From: an uncultured bacterium
Lineage (GTDB): Bacteria; Verrucomicrobiota; Lentisphaeria; Victivallales; Victivallaceae
Length of the DNA stretch: 36,309 nt
Direction of reading: 5' to 3'
Assembly (NCBI GenBank): GCA_949297015.1
Contig: CASFRF010000053.1
Coordinates: 1 to 36,309, forward strand
Shown here piece by piece: positions 14,029 to 22,425 of this stretch. The stretch's first letter is position 1, and every line of letters begins with the position of its first letter. The notes under the pieces were generated by a model. The model was not told where the DNA came from and did not search any database. It saw only the letters and a list, made by a program, of their open reading frames with translations. The translations under genes were made by a program, and so were the position numbers.

Positions 14029-17000
14029 ATGCCGTCGGATTTTGTTCATTTGCATTTGCACACCCATTACAGTCTGCTCGACGGCGCCTGCACCGTCAAG
14101 GGGCTGATTCAAATGGCCCAGCAGTACGAGATGCCCGCGGTGGCGATGACCGATCACGGCTACATGGGCGGCACCCAGGAGTTCTACAAGGGGTTCAAGG
14201 CGGCGGGCCTGAATCCGATCGTCGGCGTGGAGGCGTATCTCACCCCGTTCTCCCGGACCATCGTCGACCCCAACCGGGAGTTCGTGCGCGGGTTCCACCT
14301 GGTGCTGCTGGCGGAGAACAACACCGGATATCACAATCTGTGCAAGCTGATCTCCGAAGCCTTCCGCACCGGCTTTTACTACAAGCCGCGGATCGACAAG
14401 GAGCTGCTGGCTCAGTATCACGAGGGAATCATCGGACTTTCGGCCTGCATCGGCGGGGAGATCCCCAACGCGCTGCTGAACGGAGATCAGGCGCGGGCGG
14501 AGCGGGCGCTGGGCGAATACGTCGAAATCTTCGGCCGGGGCAACTTCTATCTGGAGCTGATGGATCACCAGCTGCCGGAGGAGCGGAGGTCCAACCGCGG
14601 GCTGATCGAACTGGCGCGGAAGTTCGAGCTGCCGCTGGTGGCCACCAACGACGTCCACTATCTGAAAAAGGAGCACGCCAAAGCCCACGAGATCATGCTC
14701 TGCGTCCAGACCGGCTCCCAGCTCTCCGATCCGCGCCGGTTCCGCTTCGAGACCGAGGAGTTCTACTTCAAGAGCCCCGAGGAGATGAAGGAGCTGTTCC
14801 GGGAGGTGCCGGAGGCGATCGCCAACACCCGGGCGGTGGCCGAACGCTGCCACCTTGAATTCAAATATGTGCCGGAGGTCAACCACTACCCGGTCTACAC
14901 CCTGCCCGACGGCACGGTGCCGGGCAAGGAGTTTCTGCGCGAAATCTGTCTCAACAACATTCCGATGCGCTACGACTTCGATCCGCGCGCGGAAAACCTG
15001 ACCGAAGACCAGCGGAAACTGCTCGAACGCATGGATTACGAGCTGGACATCATCGACCGGACCAAATACTGCTCCTACTTTCTGGTGGTGAGCGACTTCA
15101 TCCGGCACGCCAAGGAGCAGAAGATCCCGGTGGGGCCGGGGCGCGGCTCCGGCGCCGGCAGTCTGGTGGCCTATCTTACGCTGATCACCGACATCGATCC
15201 TCTGCGTTACAATCTGCTGTTCGAGCGATTTCTGAATCCGGAGCGGGTGAGCCCGCCGGACTTCGACATCGACTTCTGCGAAAAACGGCGCGGGGAAGTG
15301 ATCGAATACGTCCGGCAGAAGTACGGCAGCGACAGCGTGGCCCAGATCTGCACCTACGGCCAGCTCAAGGCCAAAGCCGTGGTCAAGGATGTGGCGCGGG
15401 TGCTCGGTTACAGTTTCGAGCAGGGCAATCAGATCAGCAAGCTGATCCCCGAAGACCCCAAAATGACGCTGGAAAAGGCGGTCGCCGAATCGGCCGAACT
15501 GCGCGCGCTGCTGGAGAAAGAGGAGTGGGTGAAAACCGTCTGGGACTACGCGCTGGTGCTTGAAGGGCTGAACCGGCAGCTCGGAATCCACGCCGCCGGC
15601 GTCATCATCGGCGACCAGCCGCTGGACAATCTGGTGCCGCTGACCCGGGGGGCGCAGGGGGAGATCATCACCGAATTTCCGGCCGTCCCCTGCGAGGAGC
15701 TCGGACTGCTCAAAATGGACTTCCTGGGGCTGCGGACGCTGACCATTATCGACAACGCGCTGAAGATGATCCGCGAGAACTACGGGGTGGAGATCAATCT
15801 CTCCAAGCTGCCGCTGGACGACCCCAAAACCTTCGATCTGCTGCGGCGCGGCGACACGGTGGCGGTGTTCCAGCTGGAATCTCCGGGCATGCAGAACCTC
15901 TGCCGGTCGTTCGGGGTGGAGACCATCGAACACATCATCGCGCTGCTGGCGATCTACCGGCCGGGGCCGATGCAGTTCATCCCCGAATTCATCGCCCGGA
16001 AAAAGGGCACCCAGCCGATCGTCTACGAGAATCCCAAGATGGAGCAGTATCTGAGCGAGACCTACGGCATCATGCTCTATCAGGAGCAGATCATGCAGGT
16101 GGTGCAGGTGCTCGCCGGGTTCAGTCTGGGCGGCGCCGACATCCTGCGCCGGGCCATCGGCAAGAAGAAGGCCGACGTGCTGGCCAAGCAGAAATCGAAG
16201 TTCATCGAGGGCTGCGCCAAATTCAGCGACATCTCCGCCGAAGTGGCCGAATCGATCTGGAAGAAGATCGAGACCTTCGCCGGGTACGGCTTCAACAAGT
16301 CGCACAGCGCGGCCTACGCCTTCGTCTCCTATCAGACCGCCTATCTCAAGGCGAACTACCCGATGGAGTTCATGGCGGCGGTGCTGACCAGCGAGATCAC
16401 CAACGCCGACGAGATCGCCTTTCTGATCCGGGCCAGCCGCGAAATGGGCATCCCGGTGCTGCCGCCGAACGTCAACGCCAGCGATCTGGCCTTCGGCACC
16501 GACGGCAAGGCGATCCGCTTCGGGCTGGGAGCGATCAAGGGGGTGGGCGAAGTGGCGGCCAGCAAGATCATCGAATCGCGCAAGACCGACGGACCGTTCA
16601 AGGATTTCGCCGACTTCTGCGAGCGCTGCGGCGCGGTGATCAACTCGCGGATGATCGACCACCTGGCCCGGGCCGGCGCCTTCGACGGACTCGGCCTGCG
16701 CCGGTCGCAGATTCTGGCGGTGGCCGAACCGATGATGAGCTACGCGGCCAGCCGGGCGCGGGATCGGGCGATGGGTCAGGGCTCGCTGTTCGACCTGCTC
16801 GGCGACGACGACAGCGCGGGGTGCTCGGTTCCGGTGCCGGACATTCCGGAGTTCGATTCCGACGAAATTCTGAAGGCCGAAAAGGAGCTGCTGGGCTTCT
16901 ATGTGACGGGTCACCCGCTGGCCACCTACACCGAAGTGCTGCGGGCGATCGGCAGCTGTACGCTGCGCGACCTGCCGGAGCTCGAAAACGGGACTCCGGT

Positions 17001-17565
17001 GCGGCTGGCCGGCATGGTGGGCGCCTACGAGCTGAAACTCGGCAAGAGCGGCAAGCAGTTCGGAGTCCTGATGTTCGAGGATCTCGACAGCTCGCTGGAG
17101 TGCATGCTCTACGAGCGGGCCCTGGCCTCGGCCGAACAGTACGGGGTGACCTTCCTGCCCGGCGCGCCGCTGCTGCTGGAGGCGACGGTGAGCCGCCGCG
17201 ACGACCATGAGAAACCGCGGCTGATGGTGGATAAGATCATGCCGCTGGACACCGCGATTCCATTGCTGGCCAGCGAGCTTCATTTGCATGTCTACGAGGA
17301 TCAACTGGATTTGACGGCGTTGGAGCAGGCGTTCCAATGCTGCCGCCGGCAGCCCGGCGAGGCCAAACTGGTGATCAGCATGGTCGATGCTGAGGACCGG
17401 GTGATCTTTATGGAACCGCGCGGGGGCGGCGTAAGCCCGGACCGCGAACTGCTGACTGCGCTCGATACGTTGCTGGGGCCGGGATGCTACCGGCTGAAGG
17501 CGACCGCGCACCACAGTGAACCGCGCCGGATGTGGCAGCCACGCCAGCAGCCGGTGGCCGGATAA
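14029..17565 (+). CDS. dnaE: DNA polymerase III alpha subunit
   Basis: A 1178-residue DnaE-type replicative polymerase. The N-terminal PHP domain has a complete set of metal-binding positions: H9, H11, D18, H43, E68, H90, C140, D208 and H210, with H180 nearby. The catalytic palm contains GPGRGSGAGSLVAYLT and the Asp triad region PPDFDIDF (409-416). A helix-hairpin-helix region (GLGAIKGVGE) and a C-terminal OB fold (TPVRLAGMVGAYE) follow. The start at ATG 14029 is supported by GGAGGAG (14011-14017); an in-frame GTG at 14017 overlaps that site and is rejected. E. coli DnaE has lost several PHP ligands and relies on DnaQ, whereas this protein keeps all of them and may proofread in cis. It heads a four-gene plus-strand run. 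Confidence 0.98.
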   Translation: MPSDFVHLHLHTHYSLLDGACTVKGLIQMAQQYEMPAVAMTDHGYMGGTQEFYKGFKAAGLNPIVGVEAYLTPFSRTIVDPNREFVRGFHLVLLAENNTGYHNLCKLISEAFRTGFYYKPRIDKELLAQYHEGIIGLSACIGGEIPNALLNGDQARAERALGEYVEIFGRGNFYLELMDHQLPEERRSNRGLIELARKFELPLVATNDVHYLKKEHAKAHEIMLCVQTGSQLSDPRRFRFETEEFYFKSPEEMKELFREVPEAIANTRAVAERCHLEFKYVPEVNHYPVYTLPDGTVPGKEFLREICLNNIPMRYDFDPRAENLTEDQRKLLERMDYELDIIDRTKYCSYFLVVSDFIRHAKEQKIPVGPGRGSGAGSLVAYLTLITDIDPLRYNLLFERFLNPERVSPPDFDIDFCEKRRGEVIEYVRQKYGSDSVAQICTYGQLKAKAVVKDVARVLGYSFEQGNQISKLIPEDPKMTLEKAVAESAELRALLEKEEWVKTVWDYALVLEGLNRQLGIHAAGVIIGDQPLDNLVPLTRGAQGEIITEFPAVPCEELGLLKMDFLGLRTLTIIDNALKMIRENYGVEINLSKLPLDDPKTFDLLRRGDTVAVFQLESPGMQNLCRSFGVETIEHIIALLAIYRPGPMQFIPEFIARKKGTQPIVYENPKMEQYLSETYGIMLYQEQIMQVVQVLAGFSLGGADILRRAIGKKKADVLAKQKSKFIEGCAKFSDISAEVAESIWKKIETFAGYGFNKSHSAAYAFVSYQTAYLKANYPMEFMAAVLTSEITNADEIAFLIRASREMGIPVLPPNVNASDLAFGTDGKAIRFGLGAIKGVGEVAASKIIESRKTDGPFKDFADFCERCGAVINSRMIDHLARAGAFDGLGLRRSQILAVAEPMMSYAASRARDRAMGQGSLFDLLGDDDSAGCSVPVPDIPEFDSDEILKAEKELLGFYVTGHPLATYTEVLRAIGSCTLRDLPELENGTPVRLAGMVGAYELKLGKSGKQFGVLMFEDLDSSLECMLYERALASAEQYGVTFLPGAPLLLEATVSRRDDHEKPRLMVDKIMPLDTAIPLLASELHLHVYEDQLDLTALEQAFQCCRRQPGEAKLVISMVDAEDRVIFMEPRGGGVSPDRELLTALDTLLGPGCYRLKATAHHSEPRRMWQPRQQPVAG

Positions 17566-17597
17566 AGCGCAAAGTTACCGTTTCGGGATGAGAAACC

Positions 17598-18119
17598 ATG
17601 AAAAAGATTAACGAAGACATTGTCAAGGCTCTGGAAAATTGTGCGGAAGCGCTGTCGCTCAATGAGCTCTCACGGCGGACCGGAATCGGGATCCGTCAGT
17701 TGCAGCGTTTCCTGACCAAGCGCACCAATCTGATCCGGGAGGAGACCTGGGATAAGATCTACCCGGTGCTCAAACCGTATCTCAGCGTTCCCGAGTCGGA
17801 AGAACCCGTGCGGCCGCCCCGGCTCGGGGCTCCGGCCCGGCGCCATCACGACCTGGTGGATCTGCTCAGTGATCAGAAAATTCTGCTCGACATCTTTGCG
17901 GCGCTCACGCCGGAGGAGCAGCAGCTCCTGTTCCGGAACTGGGAACAACTGGCCGGAACGCCGGGCGAACCGACCGCGCTGGGCAGCCTCTCCCCGGCCG
18001 AGAACCGGCTGCTCGGGCTGTTTGCGGCGCTGCCCGCGGAACGGCAGGAACCGGAATTGCTGGCGCTGGCGGAGCGGGCGACCGCGGAACTGCGGCGGCA
18101 ACGCGCCGAGATGTTTTAA
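17598..18119 (+). CDS. Small HTH-domain protein of unknown function next to dnaE
   Basis: A 173-residue protein. Residues about 18-62 (LSLNELSRRTGIGIRQLQRF, then LIREETWDKIYPVLKPYL) resemble a lambda-repressor/XRE-type helix-turn-helix that ends in the usual amphipathic helix. The rest is helical, rich in Leu, Glu and Arg, and contains two similar segments (LTPEEQQLLFRNWEQL and LSPAENRLLGLFAALP). It begins 32 bp after dnaE, and its TAA stop abuts the ATG of the M50 protease gene, so it is almost certainly co-transcribed and perhaps translationally coupled. It could regulate the operon or be a DNA-binding accessory factor; neither is shown by the sequence. Confidence 0.8.
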   Translation: MKKINEDIVKALENCAEALSLNELSRRTGIGIRQLQRFLTKRTNLIREETWDKIYPVLKPYLSVPESEEPVRPPRLGAPARRHHDLVDLLSDQKILLDIFAALTPEEQQLLFRNWEQLAGTPGEPTALGSLSPAENRLLGLFAALPAERQEPELLALAERATAELRRQRAEMF

Positions 18120-18752
18120 ATGAATTTGTTCATTCAGCAACTCTTTGAATCGCCGCGCTACTTTTTCGCGATCACGCTGCTGGTGGTCTTCTCCATCTGC
18201 GTTCACGAGTTCTGTCACGCCTATGCGGCGTTGCGGCAGGGGGACGCCACGGCCGCGGAGCGCGGGCACTTGACGCTCAACCCGCTGCGTCAGATGGGGT
18301 TGTTTTCGCTGCTGATGCTGGCGCTGCTCGGCATCGCCTGGGGGCAGGTGCCGGTCAATCCGGCCCGGATGCGCCATCGCTACAGTCCGGCGCTGGTGGC
18401 GTTCGCCGGACCGGCGGCGAATCTGGGGCTGTGGCTGATCTTTTTGCTGCTGATGTTGCTGACCGCCCGGCTGGCGCCGGAGCAGGAGTTTGCGCTCCGG
18501 ATTCTACTCCAAATTTCGGTGTTGAACCTGGTGCTGTTCTTTCTCAACCTGCTGCCGGTGCCCGGGCTCGACGGCTGGGCGATTCTCGATTGCTTTTTCC
18601 CGAAAATCCGGCTCAGCGGTTCGGAGGTGACCCGCGGCGCGGTGGTGATTTTGATCTTCGTGCTGCTCTGGCAGATCAAATGGCTGTTCGTGGCCGCCGG
18701 CTGGCTGACCTTGGTCGTGGCGGAGTTGCTGGTGCCGCTGTTTCAGGGGTGA
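18120..18752 (+). CDS. Site-2 protease family (M50) membrane metalloprotease
   Basis: A 210-residue, multi-pass protein of the short M50/RseP-like type without a PDZ domain. The zinc motif HEFCH (H29, E30, H33) lies in a hydrophobic segment. The second conserved motif, NLLPVPGLDGW, carries the third metal ligand at D151. GPAANLGLWLIFLLL matches the conserved FAGPxxN region. Such proteins cleave substrates within the membrane; the substrate is unknown. The gene is tightly packed between the HTH gene (0 bp gap) and xseA (3 bp gap). Confidence 0.9.
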   Translation: MNLFIQQLFESPRYFFAITLLVVFSICVHEFCHAYAALRQGDATAAERGHLTLNPLRQMGLFSLLMLALLGIAWGQVPVNPARMRHRYSPALVAFAGPAANLGLWLIFLLLMLLTARLAPEQEFALRILLQISVLNLVLFFLNLLPVPGLDGWAILDCFFPKIRLSGSEVTRGAVVILIFVLLWQIKWLFVAAGWLTLVVAELLVPLFQG

Positions 18753-18755
18753 GCC

Positions 18756-19946
18756 ATGGCCGCCGAAGAGCCGATCTGGAGTGTCTCCGAAGTCAATCGC
18801 GCGATCCGCGAGATGCTGGAAAACAGCATGTATCCCTTCTGGATGAAGGGCGAGGTCAGCAACTACACCGCGCACCGCTCGGGCCACGTCTATTTGACGC
18901 TGAAAGATCAGAACAGTCAGATCCGGGCCGTGTACTTCGGCGGCGCCGGAGCGTGCCGGGAACTCGGTCTCGGCAACGGCTCGCTGGTCGAGACCTATGG
19001 GCGGCTGACGGTTTACGAGCCGCGCGGTGAATACCAGTTCACCATCCGCACCCTGCGCCCGGCCGGACTGGGTACGCTGCAGCAGCGGTTCGAGGAACTC
19101 AAACGGAAGCTGGCGGCGGAAGGATTGTTCGACGCCGCGCGCAAGCGGCCGATTCCGCAACTGCCGCGCTGCATCGGGGTGATCACCTCACCTTCGGGGG
19201 CGGCGATCCGGGATTTTCTGCAGATCATTCAACGGCGCTTCCCGCGGATTCAGCTGCGGATTTACCCATGCGCGGTTCAGGGCGAAAACGCGGCCCGCGA
19301 AGTCGCTTCGGGCATCGAATACTTCAACCGCACCGGTCAGGCCGAGGTGCTGGTCATCACCCGCGGCGGCGGCAGCATGGAGGATCTCTGGCCGTTCAAC
19401 GACGAGCAGCTGGCCCGGACCATCGCCGCCAGCCGGATTCCGGTGATCAGCGCGGTGGGGCACGAGATCGACTTCACCATCGCCGACTTCGCGGCGGATT
19501 TGCGGGCTCCGACCCCCTCGGCGGCGGCGGAGCTGGTCATTCAACAGCAGGAGGAGTTGCAGCGGCAACTCGACCGCGCCCGGAAAGATCTCGCCCGGGG
19601 GCTGGAGATGGCGCTGAACCGGCGGCGCGCCGTTTTGCAGAATTTTGAGAATCGCCTGCTCCAGCACGAGCCGCGCCGGCTGCTGATCCGCTGGGCCCGG
19701 CAGCTGGACGAGGCCGACACCCGGCTCTGCCGCCACGCCGAGCGCAAGCGGGATGAACTCCGCCGCCGCTGCGAGCTGCTGGCGGCGCGGCTGGCCGCGT
19801 TCGATCCCGAAGCCCAGGTCCGGCGCGGCTACACCATTCTGCGCGATGCCGAAAGCGGCGAGGTGATCCGCAGCGCCGACCAGCCGCGGGGGCGGAAGCT
19901 GCGGGCGCGGCTGGCCGACGGCTCGCTGTCGCTGACCGTGGACTGA
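18756..19946 (+). CDS. xseA: Exodeoxyribonuclease VII large subunit
   Basis: A 396-residue protein with an N-terminal OB fold (WSVSEVNRAIREMLE, FWMKGEVSNYTAHRSGHVYL) and the catalytic XseA domain: IGVITSPSGAAIRDFLQII, VLVITRGGGSMEDLWPFNDE, PVISAVGHEIDFTIADFAAD and LRAPTPSAAAEL. Long C-terminal coiled-coil helices follow, then RRGYTILRD. Exo VII degrades single-stranded DNA and needs several copies of the small subunit XseB; no xseB is found in this window. GGGGTGAG lies just upstream of ATG 18756. The gene is the last in the dnaE run and is followed by a new promoter. Confidence 0.97.
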   Translation: MAAEEPIWSVSEVNRAIREMLENSMYPFWMKGEVSNYTAHRSGHVYLTLKDQNSQIRAVYFGGAGACRELGLGNGSLVETYGRLTVYEPRGEYQFTIRTLRPAGLGTLQQRFEELKRKLAAEGLFDAARKRPIPQLPRCIGVITSPSGAAIRDFLQIIQRRFPRIQLRIYPCAVQGENAAREVASGIEYFNRTGQAEVLVITRGGGSMEDLWPFNDEQLARTIAASRIPVISAVGHEIDFTIADFAADLRAPTPSAAAELVIQQQEELQRQLDRARKDLARGLEMALNRRRAVLQNFENRLLQHEPRRLLIRWARQLDEADTRLCRHAERKRDELRRRCELLAARLAAFDPEAQVRRGYTILRDAESGEVIRSADQPRGRKLRARLADGSLSLTVD

Positions 19947-19987
19947 GGGCGTCCGGAAATTCTCCGCGGGGGGAGCCCGTTCCGCCC

Positions 19988-20016
19988 TTGACTTTTGTCC
20001 CGCCACCCGGTATAAT
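19988..20016 (+). promoter_or_regulatory. Near-consensus sigma70 promoter for the thuA-like operon
   Basis: -35 TTGACT (19988-19993), 17-bp spacer, perfect -10 TATAAT (20011-20016). It is the best promoter match in the window. The predicted start near 20023 gives a leader of about 50 nt to ATG 20074. Confidence 0.75.
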
Positions 20017-20073
20017 ATCCGCCATGGCCGCAGTCGGCGTCCGTCAACCCCAGAGCAAGGAGTGTGTCAGATC

Positions 20074-20832
20074 ATGGGCAAGGTTATCCGCGTTACCATC
20101 TGGAATGAGTTCCGCCACGAGAAGAGTCAGGACCGGACCGGCGAAATCGTCCGCTCGATCTATCCTGAGGGGATGCACAAAACCATCGGCGCGGAGCTGG
20201 CGGCGCCCGATCTGGAGATCCGCTACGCAACGCTGGACGAGCCCGAGCACGGACTCCCCGACGAGGTGCTGAACTCGACCGACGTCCTGATCTGGTGGGG
20301 TCACATGGCGCACGGCGAGGTGCGGGACGAGCTGGTGGACAAGATTCAGCGCCGGATTCTGTCGGGCATGGGGCTGATTGTGCTGCACTCCGGACACTTC
20401 TCCAAGATCTTCCGCCGGATGATGGGCACCAGCTGCTCGCTGCTGTGGCGCGAAGTCGGGGAGAAGGAGCGGATCTGGACGGTGGAACCGGCGCATCCGA
20501 TCGCCCGCGGCGTACCGGCGACCTTCACGCTGCCGAACGTGGAAATGTACGGCGAACGGTTCGATATTCCGCAGGACGGCCGGATCATCTTCCTCTCCTG
20601 GTACGAGGGGGGGAACGTCTTCCGTTCCGGGGTGGCCTTTGAGCGCGGTCACGGCCGGATTTTCTACTTCAGTCCGGGCCACGAGACCTACCCGATCTTC
20701 AAGGACGAGAACGTGATCCGGATCATCGGCAACGCGGTGCGCTGGGCCGCGCCCGAGGACTGGTATGAGATCAGCTGCCCGAACTCCCCGGCTCCGGAGG
20801 AGATCCGCACCCCCGACCCCAACCGGAAGTGA
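20074..20832 (+). CDS. ThuA-like (class I glutamine amidotransferase-like fold) protein
   Basis: A 252-residue cytoplasmic protein of the ThuA family. It starts MGKVIRVTIWNEF, with the family segments STDVLIWWGHMAHGEV, GMGLIVLHSGHFSK and the His-rich FYFSPGHETYPIF. Family members occur with Gfo/Idh/MocA dehydrogenases and act in disaccharide catabolism that proceeds through 3-keto sugars; the substrate cannot be told here. AAGGAG (20057-20062) lies 11 nt before ATG 20074, and an in-frame GTG at 20062 overlaps that site. The TGA stop overlaps a GTG at the head of the next gene's frame, which suggests coupled translation. Confidence 0.92.
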   Translation: MGKVIRVTIWNEFRHEKSQDRTGEIVRSIYPEGMHKTIGAELAAPDLEIRYATLDEPEHGLPDEVLNSTDVLIWWGHMAHGEVRDELVDKIQRRILSGMGLIVLHSGHFSKIFRRMMGTSCSLLWREVGEKERIWTVEPAHPIARGVPATFTLPNVEMYGERFDIPQDGRIIFLSWYEGGNVFRSGVAFERGHGRIFYFSPGHETYPIFKDENVIRIIGNAVRWAAPEDWYEISCPNSPAPEEIRTPDPNRK

Positions 20833-20843
20833 GCGTGACCACG

Positions 20844-21881
20844 ATGAAAACCTATCGGATCGGCGTGATCGGACTGGGCATGGGCCAGTCCCATATCCGG
20901 GGCTATCAGGAACATCCGCAGGCGGAGGTGGCGGCCGTGGCCGACCTCAATCCGGAGTTGCTGCGGGAGGTGGCCGAAAAGTTTCACATTCCCCGGACCT
21001 ATCAGGATCCCCGGGAGATGATCGAGCGCGAAAAGCTCGACGTGATCTCGGTGGCGGTTCCGAACAAGTTCCACTGCGAACTCACCGTCGCCGCGCTGGA
21101 ATCCGGCGCGCATGTGCTCTGCGAAAAACCGATGGCCATGAACGCCCAAGAGGCGGAAACCATGCTGGCGGCGGCGAAACGCTGCGACCGGCGGCTGATG
21201 ATCAACTTCAGCTACCGGTTCAATCCGCAGTCCTACGCGCTCAAGCAGCTGGCCGACTCCGGAGAGTTCGGCGACATCTACTTTGCGCGGACCATCTGGC
21301 TGCGGCGGCGGGGGATGCCCAAATTCGGCGGCTGGTTCGGGCAGAAGGAGTTCGCGGGCGGCGGGCCGCTGATCGACCTGGGCGTGCACCGGCTCGATCT
21401 CGCCTTGTGGCTGATGAACTATCCGGAGCCGGAGTGGGTGATGGCCACCGCCGGGGCGCCGATCGCCGCGCCTCTGGCCGCGGCGCAGAATCTCAAGTTC
21501 GACGTCGAGGATTTCGCCGCGGCCATGGTCCGCTTCCGGAACGGCGCGATGCTGGAGCTGGAGGCCTCGTGGGCGGCCAACATCAAGGAGAATGAACTCA
21601 TGGAGACCCGGCTGCTCGGCACCCGGGCCGGACTGCGCCAGTTCAATGTGAACGGCACCTACGAGTTTGACGCCGAAGTCTATCTGGAGAAGGCGGGCTG
21701 CCAGTACGATCAGAAACTGCACCTGCCGGTTCCGGCGTGCAAAAACGCCCAGTACAGTTTTCTGGAGGCGATCGAGCGGCAGCTGCCGACTCCGGCGCCG
21801 GGGGAACAGGGTCTGCTGGTGATGCGCCTGCTGGACGCCATCTACCGCAGCGCGGCCGAAGGTCGCCCGATCCAGCTGTGA
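20844..21881 (+). CDS. Gfo/Idh/MocA family oxidoreductase
   Basis: A 345-residue NAD(P)-dependent sugar dehydrogenase-like protein. It begins with a Rossmann fold (YRIGVIGLGMGQSHI), has the conserved CEKPMA catalytic/cofactor Lys segment, and GGGPLIDLGVHRLDLALWL carries the Asp/His of the active site. The C-terminal half is the alpha/beta substrate domain. Family members oxidise or epimerise sugars and cyclitols. I start it at ATG 20844; GTG codons at 20829 and 20835 are in frame, the former overlapping the stop of the ThuA-like gene, and lack of a clear Shine-Dalgarno fits translational coupling. It converges on the minus-strand run that ends at 21910. Confidence 0.95.
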   Translation: MKTYRIGVIGLGMGQSHIRGYQEHPQAEVAAVADLNPELLREVAEKFHIPRTYQDPREMIEREKLDVISVAVPNKFHCELTVAALESGAHVLCEKPMAMNAQEAETMLAAAKRCDRRLMINFSYRFNPQSYALKQLADSGEFGDIYFARTIWLRRRGMPKFGGWFGQKEFAGGGPLIDLGVHRLDLALWLMNYPEPEWVMATAGAPIAAPLAAAQNLKFDVEDFAAAMVRFRNGAMLELEASWAANIKENELMETRLLGTRAGLRQFNVNGTYEFDAEVYLEKAGCQYDQKLHLPVPACKNAQYSFLEAIERQLPTPAPGEQGLLVMRLLDAIYRSAAEGRPIQL

Positions 21882-21893
21882 CGCACGGCGGTG

Positions 21894-21929
21894 CGGAGCG
21901 GGCGGACGCTCAGCGTGCCGCCCGCTCCG
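21894..21929. terminator. Large hairpin between convergent genes
   Basis: CGGAGCGGGCGG (21894-21905) pairs perfectly with CCGCCCGCTCCG (21918-21929), and the interior can pair further (ACGCT with AGCGT). It sits 13 bp after the Gfo/Idh stop and covers the last codons of the convergent glycosylase gene. No T-run is present on either strand, so it may act as a bidirectional roadblock or 3' protector rather than a classical terminator. Confidence 0.5.
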
Positions 21930-22425
21930 GCTCCTCCCCGGTCAGCAGTCGGCGGAAGGCCTCGCGCTTGACCGCGTAGGGGATCCCGGCCGCCGCCGGG
22001 CTGGTGGAGGGGAGCTGAACGATCGATCGGCAACCGTCGAACAGTTCCGGATGGAACTTTTTCAACAGCCGAAAGGCGGTTCCGCCGTTGCAGCCGATGC
22101 GCACAATGCCGGGGCAGCGCCGCAACAATCCGGGGATGTCGTTCGGAATCACTTGGCGCAGGTTCAGATCCAGGCTGCCCTGGCGGATTCCCGAATGCGC
22201 CACGTCCCACAACGCCACGCCGCCGCGGCGCAGCGACTCCAGCCGCTCCGGGTACGGCAGCGCAGGATCGAACGCCAGCAACTCCCCCAGAATCCGCCAG
22301 AAGGCATTGTACCGGAAGGCGTAGTACTGCCCCTGACGCAGCGACTCCTCCCCCGGCAGCGAACCGAGGAGCAACACCCGCGCCCCCTCCCCCGCCACCG
22401 GCGGAAACGACTGCTTGCGCTCCAC
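21910..22425 (-). CDS. DNA-deoxyinosine (hypoxanthine) glycosylase, UDG superfamily
   Basis: A 171-residue protein of the UDG superfamily that most resembles the hypoxanthine-DNA glycosylase group: RVLLLGSLPGEESLRQGQYYAF, YNAFWRIL, VALWDVAHSGIRQGSLD and a C-terminal LPSTSPAAA loop. Such enzymes remove hypoxanthine (deaminated adenine) from DNA, leaving an abasic site. The start is GTG 22425, directly after the hpt stop codon, so translation is likely coupled. It is the last gene of the seven-gene minus-strand run. Its neighbour hpt encodes the enzyme that would reuse the released base. A G:U mismatch-type Mug activity is the main alternative. Confidence 0.85.
   Translation of the reverse strand: MERKQSFPPVAGEGARVLLLGSLPGEESLRQGQYYAFRYNAFWRILGELLAFDPALPYPERLESLRRGGVALWDVAHSGIRQGSLDLNLRQVIPNDIPGLLRRCPGIVRIGCNGGTAFRLLKKFHPELFDGCRSIVQLPSTSPAAAGIPYAVKREAFRRLLTGEEPERAAR

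Noticed and set aside
14002..17514. Very long antisense open frame over dnaE
   Set aside because: Low-complexity, His/Leu/Asp-rich translation without motifs; dnaE on the plus strand is unambiguous.
19947..19987. Possible terminator after xseA
   Set aside because: Only short, imperfect nested pairings (for example CTCC with GGAG) without a T-run; too weak to call.
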